From Fratercula arctica (Eukaryota > Chordata > Aves > Charadriiformes > Alcidae): a stretch of DNA of 64,000 bases. Every line of letters begins with the position of its first letter. Positions within the stretch are counted from its first letter, which is position 1. This document shows, in pieces, positions 24,604-37,479 of this stretch. The notes beneath the pieces are model-generated. The model worked only from the letters and a program-made list of their open reading frames with translations. It searched no databases and had not been told where the DNA came from. The stretch lies in NCBI GenBank assembly GCA_947846985.1, contig CANTUZ010000005.1:24772389-24836388 (forward strand), written 5' to 3'. The position numbers were made by a program, and so were the translations under genes.

Positions 24604-26898
24604 TCCCCCCAGTCAATCACGTTTGACAATTATTCATCAACTTTTCCTACTGTTGTACTGAAAAAAATGTGAGCTGTCACTTTCAAGCACGCTGCTGTAC
24701 ACAAGAGAAGCCGAATCCATATCGATCAAAGTGACATGTTTGTAGTGCAAAATAAACTGAAACATCTATATAATTTATGGCTTGTTATGTTTGGTGATAA
24801 ACAGATGCTTTAATTAAGTTTGAGTTTCAGAGCCTTTTAAACCTACTGCCTGAATTTTATCACCTATAAATAAAGAGACCTTTGGAAAGAGGAATAGATA
24901 AGCATTGGTATTGATTTTGGTTACAGGTGCGGACCTAAGTACCAGCAGTTACAGCAAACAACATACTGCTTGCCCCTTAAAACTAGAGTTACCTGCAGAA
25001 AACAGTCTATTATATTCAGTTCAAGAGAACAGAAGCGCTAAAAACTTTCAATAGCACATTTTGGCAGGGAAGGAAGTTAAGTAACTGCAAAGATACTCAG
25101 TTTCCAAACAGCATCTGGATACAGCAGTAACCTTTAACCTTGTCATCATCTGTAGGTGTCCCACGCCCTGTTTATTAAAAGTTTTGGTAGTTAGATTCTG
25201 AAGTAAAGAAATACAAAGTGCCGACGATATCACAGGGCAGATTCTGAAATAGATGAGCACCTCAGTTCCTCTTTTAGAAAGAAAGGCTGAAGGCTTTGGA
25301 ATTCATACTGCACTTTTATATTGGCACTTCCAAATATTTCTGCAGTGAATAACAAGCTTGCTTGTGCTTAATTTTGCCTCCTTTTAGATGGATGAAAATA
25401 GAGGCACTATATGCTTATGGGTAGAATTAGTGCTGCTTAGATGCATAACTTTCAGGTGGCTAATAAATACAAGCTCATTCTATACTCAAGGGAGAAAATC
25501 AGGCAACTACAGTGAGGATTTCATACTATATATGTGTATATACATATCAGAAAAGCTTCATGAATTGCCCTTAGAATGCACCCATGTATCTCTAATGACC
25601 ACAAAGAAAGGCTACAGACTCACTTGGACTAGAAGCTTAGTTCCTAAAATTTATTACTTAAAATTTGTTGAGGCAGACCATAACCCAAAAAACTTTTTTA
25701 ACTCTTACAGCGATTTATTGGCACAGCTGGACAGAGAAACCTAAAGTTCCAACTGGATTTTTTATAACTCTAGTTTAACTTGCTATCTCTGGCCCATCCC
25801 TTAACAAATTCTCTAGTGGTACTACTTTAAACAGCTTTGTAGGTTTCAGGGAATGAGAAATGTGGAGCACCTTTTTGCTACACTTTGAACAAATCTTAGA
25901 TTAATATAATGGTTAAGATGAGAGAAAGTTATAAGGACAGATTTGTGACCAATTATTTCAGGGACTTTAGTTATTTGTCAGTCTCATAAAAAGGTCAGAC
26001 CTTGCAACATTTTAAGGCAGAGGTCGTGTTCAGTTTTGGCTGTTGGAGATGTCTAGCTTTCAGATTTTTCTTCTTATTCAGGCCTGGAACTTAACATTGA
26101 GTGGCAAACTACTAAACTGTCTTCAAGCTGAAAAATGTTTAGCAAGTAACATCATCAAAAAACCAAGCCTGAATTCCCTCTTATTCTGACGCCTCATTCC
26201 CTCTACTTAATCCTCAGACATCTTTACTATAATAGATTTTATATTGTCTTTCTTTCCTTTAAGAGGTGTAGTTTATACCATATCCCAAGCTAACTGGTGC
26301 TGATATAAATAAGACAAAACTGGTGCTAGGTATTGGCTGAACAGAGAGTGCAAACATTAAGAGAAACAGTCCAGTAAAGGCAGAGCTGATGGAATCTGTT
26401 TATTGGCTACTTGCAAACTTTGCCTTCAAGACGCAATACCTCCAGCTCAGAAACGGGTTACCCTGTTACTGTCCAAAACCTGATGACACAATTGTTTTGA
26501 AAAAAAATCCCCCCCCCCGTTCTTTTACATGATGGAAAAGAAATAATCCTTCCCAGAGTTTCTTCAGATCTAACGTTGTAATAAAATTTTGAACTTTCTA
26601 TGTCCACTTCCGAAATATCAATATTTGGAAATATTAATGTGCGAAGTTTTAACTAATTCATCTCAGTTTTGATATAGCATCTATTTCTGAGACTGTAAGG
26701 CTGAGCAACTACTTTAAGACTACCAACCAGCCTGAACACGTTCGTCAAAGCTGATAGCAAAGAGAACTTTAGTTTATTAACTCTGGCCTGTCACACAAAA
26801 CACTCAAACATTCATCACGCTTTTAGGTAATTTTATTATTGCTTTCCAGGTATTGATTAAAAAGGTGAACATCTCTCACCATTGTGACAATCCAAGGG

Positions 26899-26915
26899 AA
26901 AAAAAAAAAAAAAAA
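26899..26915. repeat. Poly-A (17)
   Basis: An uninterrupted A run with no recognisable retrocopy upstream. Confidence 0.88.
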
Positions 26916-27884
26916 TCAGGTTCAGTGTGAGAGTTCAACAAAAATTCTGCTCAGCACAAGACACAGGGTTGTAGGGGACAACCAAAAAGAAGGAATATTA
27001 AGAATTACAGAAAGATTGGGAACGCCTTGATTGCTGGTGTATTTTAATTAATTTATATAAACATATGCTAGGTCCTTACATCTAATTGGCATATTTTTAA
27101 TTTTTGTCATATGTTAAAAAAAAGGAAGGAGTGGATGAATTTTTGAGAACGTTGGGAAAACCGTGTGAAACACAATTTTTCAATGATCCACAGAAATGAT
27201 AATTTTTGCTTGTTCAAAAGAGGAATTAAGCAGGAGAGACAAAGAGAAAGAATCTGTGAAGAGCCCAAAGAATATAACTAATGTTTTCGGAAAAGATAAT
27301 TTTTTTTTTAATCACATTTGCTATTCTTGAAATTACAAAAGCATGGAAATTTAAATTTGAAAGTAAAAGGAAACACATTTAAAGAAAAAAAAAGGAAACA
27401 GAAGTGATTTTCAGACACTGAATAATCCGTGGAATTGATTTCCCCATGATTCTACACTGACTATGGAATTGATAGCATCAAAATACATCAGAATCCATAA
27501 ACATTCAGTTTACAAGGAATAATTTTCCGTATGTCATATTTAAGGCATCTTGACAACAAAAGAACAGATTCTCAATTAGCATAAAATTCACCTCCTAAAA
27601 TTCAGAGAAGTCAAGCAAGATATAATAATTTGCCTGAATTGAAGATATGTCATCTGGAAGAACCAAGCTATTATCTATACTAGGAATATGTCCCAAAATA
27701 TTTTTGTGTTCAAGTGGCTAATTTAGAGCTCAGTTGATAGCAGCTCTTCAGCAGCAGAACTCTGTGGGTTAGTTGTGAGATTTAAACAATTCAAGCACTC
27801 GCGTTGTAGAGGTCAATGCAAAACGAACATTCTTTCAAGTGTGAACTGTCTATTGTTTCCTTTAATTTTATTACTAATTTGATA

Positions 27885-27906
27885 TGTATCACCTCTGGGT
27901 GATACA
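27885..27906. repeat. Hairpin, 9-bp arms, 4-nt loop
   Basis: TGTATCACC-TCTG-GGTGATACA is a perfect inverted repeat with a tetraloop-sized gap. Confidence 0.6.
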
Positions 27907-28088
27907 AGTGGGCAATACGGGTGAGAGCTGAGCCAAAGGCTGTACTATTACACAAGTCACTGCATGGTTAAAAAAGCGTGGGTCTATTTCTCTGGAAGAA
28001 ACATGTTTCAAACTTGTTTCAATGTGCTATGTGGTCTGGGGGAATATTAACTGTTGAATTTTCATCTTCAATTTTCTTCTTCTTTCTA

Positions 28089-28103
28089 TTTTTTTTTTTT
28101 TTT
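28089..28103. repeat. Poly-T (15)
   Basis: A T run preceded by a CTTCTTCTTTC pyrimidine stretch. Confidence 0.85.
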
Positions 28104-30061
28104 ATACAATAGACTGAAGGCTGAAAAAATGCAGAGACATAATGTTTTTGACAAGGATGACAACTTAATTAGGCTGATGAGTTACCCTAGTTATCTCAAG
28201 GGATTTTAGGCCTCCTCTACACAACAGTCGGTGTGTTTGTTTATATAGACATGTGTTCCTCTTTCAGCGCTGAACTTCTTAATGTGACTGGGAGAAAGTG
28301 AAGAATTTTCATGTTGCCTGAATCCGCTTAGCTAGAGAGGTAAAGTGCCAAATTTTCAATGTGCTTCTATGCACAAAGTCACCTATGATCAAAAGAATCC
28401 CCCCAAATGGTTGGTTTGGTTTGGGGTGGAGTTTTGTTTTTTTGTTTGTAGGGGCAGCTAGGTGTCACATAGGATGCAGTTACTGAAGAGGAAGTGATTT
28501 CAATGTATATGTATCTTCTCCGTGGTTTGTTTATTTAACTAATTACTTCTCAGTAGAAAAAGCTGGATGGTACAGTAAAAAAAAAACAAAACAGCAGTGC
28601 TCTTGTCTGGCTTTGCAGTACACTTCACATCTTTGTCTCCGCTTCACATAAATATTAACAGCCATGTCACATGTTTAAATCAGTAACATCTTACCAGCAA
28701 CATCTCACAAACTTCCATCCATTTTGTGTGTAAATAGTAAATAAGGTGAAGAGCTCATTTGATCCAAAAAGTCAGCATAGTTGATAATATAAAATAATTT
28801 TACGGGCAATAAAGTTGTCAAAAGGAAGAGCAAATATTTGTTCTCTAACATGTTTTACTTGGTTATCCTTGTTGGTTTTTTGGATGAGGATCATTATGAT
28901 TGCTATTATTTGCTGATTTAAAAAGGTGAGATGACACAGGACAAGTCAGGAAATATTTTGTACTGGATTTGGCATAAAGTGTAATATTTTCTCAAAGATA
29001 AGTTGTTTCCATGGTACAACTCATAGATTTTGTATCATAGGCAAATGAAGAATTTAAAACAAAGACACCTCTGAAGAACTAAAATATGGTGAAAAGAGCA
29101 TGTTGAGCCTCCATTGACCTACCACATATCCACAAGCACAACAAATTTGTTCAAAGTGGAGAATAATAAGTACGTTATTAAAAGTTCATAATGCTTTGAG
29201 TTTGATTTCCTCTCTTTCCCCTATCTTTAATGGCATCCAGTCATTCAGGAGAAAAAGCTGCTCAATGGTAGCAAATTATGTTTAAATGTCCCATTTTTGT
29301 GCATATTACAGATACTTATCACATTATGCATAAAAAAAAGACCTTAGCAACCATATAGTCAAATCTATTAGCTCATGGTTAGATTGATTCTCTTAAATGT
29401 CAGACCTGGTGAATCTTTAAGTCATATGAATTGTTCCAAGGATTTAAAAATGCGGTCAAGCAGTTGCTGTGAACTGTTTGTATTAACAGTATCAGTTAAA
29501 ATATGCACATTTATTCTAAACTTATATACCTAGTCTGTGTATATAGCACATATCTATATCATGATAGAAAAGAATAGGGTGAATAAATGTGATAGGCCTC
29601 AACTTTTCAACTGTTTGGAAATCACAGCTCATGCTGGATTAAACAGCAGCAAAAAATGTAGAAGACCAATATTGCTTTTTGAAATTTTGATTGTGTATTC
29701 TTGATGTATAAAGAGTGTGACTATACTTCCACTTAGTCTTGACTATATTTTATTTATTTAGAATTTATCATTAGTGGATGATTGGACATGTTAGTCATAA
29801 TTTAGAAAAACTATACTATGGACTATAAATAAGAGGCTATAAATAACAAAAGAGAATTAGAAGGAAAAACCAAAGCAAGTATTGTGGATTTGCAGAAGCG
29901 ATGCGAGTTTAACATTCCATAACAATTCTTAGAATCTCCAAATGCTCTTGTGAAAGGGAAAGTACTTTAAAGCACTGTTGAAACTGACTCATGATTCTCA
30001 TTTGTCACCAATTAGTGCAAATGAATCAAAGGAAATTCAACAAAAAGACAGTCTATATTAT

Positions 30062-30079
30062 ACACACACACACACACAC
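30062..30079. repeat. (AC)9 microsatellite
   Basis: Nine uninterrupted AC dinucleotides. Confidence 0.92.
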
Positions 30080-31627
30080 GTTTTTTGATTATACAACAGG
30101 CACAGACTGCTTTCTGTTGCACCTCCTTTGCTCTGTCTATCCACGCTGCATAATGCGGAAATCCAGTATTCAAAATCCAAATTGCACTGTAGGGTGTTTG
30201 AAAGCAAGATCTAGATTTTAATTTGAAATGCCTTGCTCAGTGGCATTCCTTTTCATAGGTGAGAGTGGTAAAATACAGAAAAACTGAATTTTTCTATATC
30301 TCACATAACAATAATATTAGGCTTGCAAAATACAGACCTAAAGCATTTAATCTTTGAATTACTGATTCTGACCATGAGTCAGAATACATAACCTGCTTTG
30401 AATCATGACATGATCTCCATATCACAAAGCCCAATCACTCATACCAGAGATAAATTAAGCATAATCTTGTGGGAAAATAGTAAAAAAATCAATCAGTTAT
30501 TTAGAGTTAAACAGTGAAAAACTATCAATTTCTCTTTAGGTAATCGTGTGGAAAATGCAATTCTGCCTTTCAGAGCTTTCTGCACATCGCCAGGTATACT
30601 GATTTGATGTAGTCTGGAAAGGTTAGGGGTTTGTTTTCGCAGAAAGCAAACTATTTGCTGTCTTAAATAGTAGTGGGCTACTCATCAACTGTTACAATTT
30701 TCATGCACGTAAGTTTTATGAGACTGAAAAAACATTTAGTAGTTTTGTGAATGTAGAAGGACCAGTCTCTTGTAATATGCAAATCATATGACACATGACC
30801 TATTTCAAAAGGAAAATAAATGCCCTGCATTGCACATCTGTCTCTGTAAGCTCTCTAGCCAGCAATGTATTGTTGGAATCTGAGTGGCTGGATGTAAGTG
30901 GATTGCTGAAGAAAAGGAAAAGAGCAAGAAAACGAGTGTAAAAACATCTCAATGATGAGAGTCAAATCAAATTCAATGAGGGTCTGTCAGCTTTATGCCA
31001 TGGCTTCTTTAACACAAAAGCCACATAATGGGACTGCTATGTTGGAGAATGAAAGGTTCTGCTCTAAAGGGGAGTCAAATATTTGCAAGAAATGCAAATG
31101 GTGTATGAATTTGCTTGAACTTTTACAGGCTAAAAACCTGATCAATCAAATCGAAATTGAATTTAACTATTTCTTCTAAAAAGGCCAACATTTTTTCCAC
31201 CTGGTTTGGAGTTTTATTGTAAGTCAAAGACAGTCTAACTTCATTAAAAGGAAACTTGTACCTCTGTTTCAAAGGCACTAAATTCAATCTCTGTTTTCAT
31301 GCTAAAATTAAGACTGTTTAGCATGGTTTAGCTAACTCATTTGATGGAATTTGTTGATTACAATGGAGTTTCTCTTGAGGCTTAGAGTTGGTTATTCAGT
31401 GAATCTCAGGACATATGTATCAAACTGGGCAGAACAAACACTAGAGCTGCTGAGCTGAACACTTTACATTGCTTTATCCTACACTTAAATCAACAGCAAT
31501 TTATGTATTTCTCAGTGGGAACTGTTATCAAAAGAGGGAAAGGGGAAGCTGGAGTGGAGATCCAGAGTGGGACGAGTACTACATTCGTTTCCTTGCTCTG
31601 GCAGCTAGTAGCAGACAGACGTGAATG

Positions 31628-31767
31628 TATTATTCATGAATAATATTTTTTCATTCATTATCATAATATTCACTATAGTAATATTTCTAACAATATATCA
31701 TAATAATCTTATTATAATAATATTCTTTAAAATAACATTGTTTCATTCATTACATTCATTCATGAAT
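31628..31767. repeat. AT-rich palindromic / ATTC-ATT low-complexity region
   Basis: This region starts with an 18-bp perfect palindrome, TATTATTCATGAATAATA (31628-31645), and ends with its core ATTCATGAAT (31758-31767). In between are degenerate ATT, ATTC and TAATATT units with almost no G or C. It probably arose by slippage of ATT/ATTC repeats. Confidence 0.8.
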
Positions 31768-31906
31768 ATAGTTCATAGTGCCTAACTGCAAATTCTCTAC
31801 CATGCCACAGTTTAATACCTTATTGTAAAGACAGCAAATAGCCTTGGGCACATGAACTGTGTTGTAAACTGGAAGAATAAAGAAGTTCTTCAAAGGAAAA
31901 TATGCA

Positions 31907-31922
31907 TTTTTTTTTTTTTTTT
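31907..31922. repeat. Poly-T (16)
   Basis: An uninterrupted T run. Confidence 0.85.
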
Positions 31923-32274
31923 CCCAAATGGCACATGCCATTCATATGCTCATTAGATAGATTACAGTAGAAACTCAAGGAAACTATACATGAATAAGCC
32001 TCAAGTAACCAAAAGGCATAAAGAGATTAAGTTTCTACTCGTCCTGGTTTTGGATGCCCCTGGCGTAAATGAGACAGATAAATCATTAGCTACATTGAAC
32101 AGTAACATAGCTATAGGTAAGCAAAGACTGTGTAAGATGGTGCTAAAATGAAGGGAGCATTATCTTTATACTGGGGGAAAAAATAAAATTATTCAAAATT
32201 TATTCCCTCAAAACCCTATTTTAGAATGATCAACTTGAGGCATCTGAGATGAGTAAGTGTACATCAAAGTTAGA

Positions 32275-32288
32275 TTTTTTTTTTTTTT
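32275..32288. repeat. Poly-T (14)
   Basis: An uninterrupted T run. Confidence 0.82.
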
Positions 32289-33781
32289 ATTTCATAAACA
32301 TTTTTTCAGAATTCTGTATTCTGTGATATATCAGTTTCACATTCTCCCTTGTTTATGAATTGTGGAACAGCTGGCCCATTTAACAGGCAAAAATATCTCG
32401 CAAAGTCATCTTGCATGGTCTATCCAATCTAACTTTAGAAATCACCTCTCTGTCTACATCAGTATATTACAGCAAATCTCAAGGGAAAAATTCAAGCTGT
32501 GACTCCCTTATTATAAATGAAATCTGATGATTGGATAAAGGGTTTATATCTCTGAAGTGAGCTTCCCACTTGATTAAGCAAGCTTAGGTTTGATTACAGT
32601 TTTGTTATTCATCATACAGTCTTTTTTTTTATTATTTTTTCCTCTACGGGATCTTAGGGACACAAGAGTTTCCTAAAAATGTCTTAAGCAGAGTTGTTAT
32701 GTTGCATTTAAATTCTTTAATGTTTGGAGAAACAATCTATTATATAATGTTTAGGTGAAAAGATAAGGGATAAAACCCAGGCAAAATAGATTATTTGCTC
32801 ATTATGCATTTTATATGTTGAGAAGTCTGGATGGCTCCACATGTAGAATGGAAAAATAAGGGGTAGGAGAAGTATGTTATTTAATCTACAAAAAATTACA
32901 AATTAAGAATGTAAAAGTAGCCACAGTGGATTAGAGCTCTATACAGCCCAGCATTTTGTTTCTGATAACCAGCAAAGCGACGCCTAGGAAACAGAAAAAG
33001 GAAAGGGCATTAAAACATGATATTTCACATGAGTTTTCTCCCACTTTCCAACAACTTAGGGCTCAGGATAGATTTTTCTCCTACTAACTTGTCTATTCTT
33101 ATCTTCACAACTTATCTTTCCCAAGTCTTATCTAGCCACAATTTCTTCCTATTTCCACAAAATATAAATAATAGCAAGTGAGCATGAAATACACAGCCCA
33201 CTGTAGGAGGGTGGAAAGTATTGATAAAGGTCAGCAGCAAGTGTCAATGAGCTGATCCAAGAGGAAAACAGGGACTAGCAACAACAGAGAAGAGCCCTAG
33301 TGTATACATACCAAACTACGTCAGTTTGCACTGTTCCTTCTCATGTTTGAGTCTCTTAAGCAATGCCACAGTGTATACGTGTGTCAGTGTACAAATAGCT
33401 ACATATCTTGAATGTACATATTAAACATTAAGTACACTCAAAAACCAGAAGAAGCAGTATTTTTAAGCCAGCAGGCCTAATCCAAATCTCCAGATGCAGA
33501 TCGTCTTCTGCTTAGAGGTGTAGATTTATATTTGGACTTCACAGGTCACTGATTTTATCAAGACTCAGAAATCCACACAGTTCTACATATTACAGCACTT
33601 CTTTTCTATTTTTAGAGTCAGAAAAATCCTTTCTTATCCTTGATATCTACTTGTTACAATACCTAAAATAGTTGGCCCCTGCTAGCACAATATTACCAGG
33701 CCCAACTCTTAATCAGAGTAGGTTCAGATCAGTTTGTGCTTTGACAGAAGGATTCCTTAAGTATCCATAGTCATTAGAGGG

Positions 33782-33804
33782 AAAAAAAAAAAAAAAAAAA
33801 AAAA
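33782..33804. repeat. Poly-A (23)
   Basis: An uninterrupted A run followed by a further A-rich stretch. The preceding sequence is not recognisable as a retrocopy. Confidence 0.9.
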
Positions 33805-33958
33805 GAAAAAAGTATATAAAAAGAAACCAACCCACATGATGTGTCAAATCATCCAGCTGTATCTTGTTACAAGAAGAATTGTGTTAAAAAGCATTGTTTT
33901 CAAACAACCACCTTCTGTTTGTTCTGTACTTAAGACAAAGGACTTGGTTCTGCTGCCG

Positions 33959-34040
33959 TGACTACCAGCGTGACTACCAGAGGAGCTGGCAGTCATGCTC
34001 TGGTATGACTACTGTAGTAGTAGTCACATAGCTGGTAGCC
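33959..34040. repeat. Short minisatellite with direct and inverted units
   Basis: The unit GTGACTACCAG occurs twice in tandem (33959-33969, 33970-33980). Its near complements CTGGCAGTCATG, CTGGTATGAC and CTGGTAGCCATG follow by 34033. TGACTAC and GTAGTCA also face each other around a TGTAGTA loop. The cluster can therefore fold in several alternative ways. Confidence 0.7.
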
Positions 34041-35940
34041 ATGCTGCAGTAGCTGATGGAAGGGCTGTCTTCTTTATTTAAACTTCCATTTAAAGAACAC
34101 ACTCCAGATTGATGAATACATTACATGAACTACAACTGGACCTGTCAAAGGAGTAATTTGCTTTAAGATGGGTATGAAACATTTTGCAGCTATCTTAATC
34201 ATTTGGTCTGGTAAGAGAAATACCAGGTCCATCCATGAACACAAGACAGAGTGTGCTGAGCCTCCACTGTCCAGCAAGACAACACATAAAAGGAATCTTT
34301 CCTCTTTTTGGCTGTCTGCTAACGTCTCTAGTATGTTTTGATATTTTTCTTCTGCAAGTCAGTTACTAAATCTTCCAAAAGGCTTGCATTGTTCCTCTCC
34401 GGTGGAATGTGCTGAAGGAAGCAATGTGAGCAGTGCACTCAACCCCCTCAGCTTCCTGCTGCCCCCGGCTGCCCTGCACTTTGTCGGGATTTGCAAATAA
34501 CACAAACAAGCCAGGGATTACAAACCTATCTCTTCCCCACTGCCCAATGGATACATTTTGGAAATGGTACCTGAACAATCTGTCACCTGTGTCCTCCTCT
34601 TAAACCTCAAGTTTTACAGATGAAGGGACAAATAAGAATAACGTGATAGATCGTACCAGGATGCTGCAAGTGTTGGGATTGCACTGCTAGGTTATATTTA
34701 CGCATGATGAAGCAAAAGGAGTTCACTTCCTTTATGTGCAGGAAAAAGACCTACTGATGGACTATTCCTGATTTTTCTTCCCCTCTGGTCCATGATCATT
34801 TTTACCATTCTGTAAAATACAACTATTTTGAAGCTGTCAGTTTTGTCTAGTCCATTGACATAATCCTAATCCATCTGTCGTATCTATCACTAGTAGAAGA
34901 ATAAAGTCCTTTTATGATAATATTAACTAGTTTAGCAAGTCCTCTGTGACTTTTTCAAAAAGAATAATATAGATTTCTAGGACACCAGATGTATATTTGA
35001 AAAAGTCAGCCTATGGATTTATAATGGTCCAATCAAGATCAGGATCTATCCTATATTTTCATTAACTCCTGATTCTCATTTAGCTAAAATAAAGATTTTA
35101 GCACAGGAAAGGTTAAACTGAATGCTACTCACCTACACTATGAGCCTTACCATTCCCTCCACAATCTGTCACAAAGCTGTGACAGCACTCTACACTACGA
35201 ACTAGCTCTCCATTCTAAAATGCTATCCTGCTATTTATAAGAGCCATCAAAAAGCTAAGCAAAGTGTTTGTAACAAGGAGAAATGTTTATAATAGACTGT
35301 AGTGAAACTGAAGTCCGACGTAAATGGCAAAAGAGAGTACAGAATACAGCCAAACAGAAGTCTTTTGATCATAAAGGTACCAGTTCAGGTATAGCACAAG
35401 AATTTTTAATGGGAATTTATTGAAATAGAGTAATGTGGAAAAACGTCATGACAGGAACACCTTTATAAATAGACTTAATTCACTAATTATATAAATGCAT
35501 AGAATTCATTTAGGGTGTGTTACTTTGCCAGCCTGCAAAGAGCTGGATACACCAAGCAAAGCAGACAGTAACACAGAACATCCAGAATATTGAGAACATA
35601 CGTTGCCTGCTTTGGGATGTCTAGCACAGATTTACAAAACAGAGTTTAAACCATGGTCTCAGGTTCCCTGAGAGTTTCTGAAGCAGCTGTTAAAATAATA
35701 AATAAATAAGCTTGGCACAAAATCAGATGAGTGGACTGGAGAGTGCTTTATATTTTTGGCTTAAAATGACAGATACATAGGATTCATATGCTTACTACTT
35801 CAGAAAAGAAACTGAGCGAAGCCACTGTGCTCTCTATACAGACTCTTAATCTAGCCCATCCAGGCCCTCAGCATGTGGTTTCCCTCTTACACCAGGAGAT
35901 AAATCTAAATATAACTTCCTAATCTTCTGGGGCTTTTTGT

Positions 35941-36004
35941 GGTTGGGTTGTGTTTTGGGTTGGGTTTTTTTGTTTGCTTGTTTGTTTGGGTTTTTTTTTT
36001 TGTG
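35941..36004. repeat. G/T-rich tract
   Basis: GGTTGGG, TTTTGGGTTGGG, TTTGTTTG and T-run units follow one another. Four GGG runs are present, but the loops are long, so G-quadruplex potential is weak. Confidence 0.75.
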
Positions 36005-37363
36005 TAGAAATATCAGCAAGTGTGCCTCTACTCTCTTGCACCATGCAGTTTTTAGCAAAAACAGGAAGCATTTTCACAAGATGTTACCATTTTTCAAAAA
36101 CGAAAAAGTTCTGACTACAGATACATCTTGATGTTGCATATCATATAACCAAATAGATATGTATTATGCATATACAAGTGCAATCTCAGAATTACACAAG
36201 TCTCACAAATAATCAGATACTGTCTGCTCCTTTATTCTTTATGTATTTTCCCCTCGAAAGTTATCCAAAGTGAATATAGAATCATGTTCACTACCAACAT
36301 GTCTAAATATCAGGCTTTCTGCTAGCACAGTTAAAGCCTTGTTTCTCAGACTTGCGTCAACTGCCAACAAAATAAATATGGCTTTTATATAGTAGTCTGT
36401 TACTTGTAAGAAGAAAGAATGCATTTTAAAACACATTCCCGGTCTTGTCCTGTACACAACAAATGTGACCACAGCAAAGGTCCATGTAACTGAGTACTGT
36501 GTAGCGATTTGGGAATATTTAGAGAAGAGTATGTACAAGAAAGGATATATCTATGCTTTATATATTTATTCCCCAACATGTTGTTCTACTGTCCACCAAC
36601 TTGCTCTATGGACTTCCTAAATAGAAGTCATACCACTGTATTTAAAAATGCTTCATGATTTTTTCTTCTATGAATTTGTCAGTAATTTTTTTCAAACTTC
36701 TGTTATCTTTTAGTTTAACATCACATTGGTAGGTGAAATTATACCATTTTCTTTGTTTCAAGCTTGCTTTTTGATGCTTCTCACTTTATATGCTAGAAGA
36801 CAGCAAACAATCATTCTGTTTTCACCTCTCCTTTACCTTCATGGTATATAAACTAAACTCGAAGGATGAAACCACACACTATTTAACACAGAGCCTTGAG
36901 AATTTCATCCATAAAATATTGTTCATGGTCACATTGATGCAATCCAAACGAACAGATTGATTTAACTTGATTCTACAACGTATTTTAACACAGTTTGGCC
37001 TCTCATTCAGAGAGCTTCCCAGGAACTTCATATCTTTTTGTCTACTGCCAAGGATCATATTCTCCTATCCATCTTGGCTCGGAAAAACTTGGCAGGAAAA
37101 AAATGCAGGAAGTAGTGAGCTATTACAGTTTTCAGGAAATTTAGGAATATTTGAACACATTCTATTGTGTCAAACTTCATCATTAAAATAGCAAAAATAA
37201 ATCCAACCTGCAAGAAAGGAGGTGTGTTGGGGCAAATACTTAAACCTGAAAGTAACTTGATAACTCCTGGATCTTGGTCACACACATACACAAACACAAG
37301 ATTAACTACTTAAATAACTCAGAATTACCTAATATTGTTTAATTCTTGTTTGGCAGGTTTGGT

Positions 37364-37479
37364 AGTGACTGTAATTGCCTCTGTAACTATGGCATTCTTC
37401 AAAGCATTACAAATTTTGAACCAATTACGTGCAACAACCACTCAACCTAAGAATGTCATAACAGAGGCAATTAAACACT
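37364..37479. repeat. Large imperfect foldback (about 30 paired bases, 49-nt loop)
   Basis: TAATTGCCTCTGT (37372-37384) pairs perfectly with ACAGAGGCAATTA (37461-37473). After a 3-nt bulge, TATGGCATTCTT (37388-37399) pairs with AAGAATGTCATA (37449-37460) with one G-U. Outside these, AGTG (37364-37367) pairs with CACT (37476-37479). The loop is 37400-37448. Possible origins are a MITE-like foldback insertion or a small-RNA precursor. No target-site duplication is visible, and neither arm matches a microRNA I recall. Confidence 0.75.

Larger units (their letters stand above)
22999..31627. other. Long unique AT-rich interval
   Basis: It holds the candidate microexon (23.1 kb), the FOX-core repeat (23.3 kb), the foldback (24.5 kb), homopolymers and (AC)9. 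The 118-codon frame at 25388-25744 has no domain I recognise. Low-similarity CR1-like words near 23500 are too weak to call. Confidence 0.6.
31768..37363. other. Unique sequence, no gene supported
   Basis: Contents are homopolymers, the minisatellite at 34.0 kb and the G/T tract at 35.9 kb. The open frames are short and overlap on opposite strands near 36.0 kb and 37.0 kb. Confidence 0.6.

Noticed and set aside
25388..25744. 118-codon plus-strand frame
   Set aside because: There is no domain or splice context, so it is likely a chance frame.
35941..36004. Interstitial telomere-like repeat
   Set aside because: There are only isolated GGGTT words and no TTAGGG array. It is a general G/T tract.
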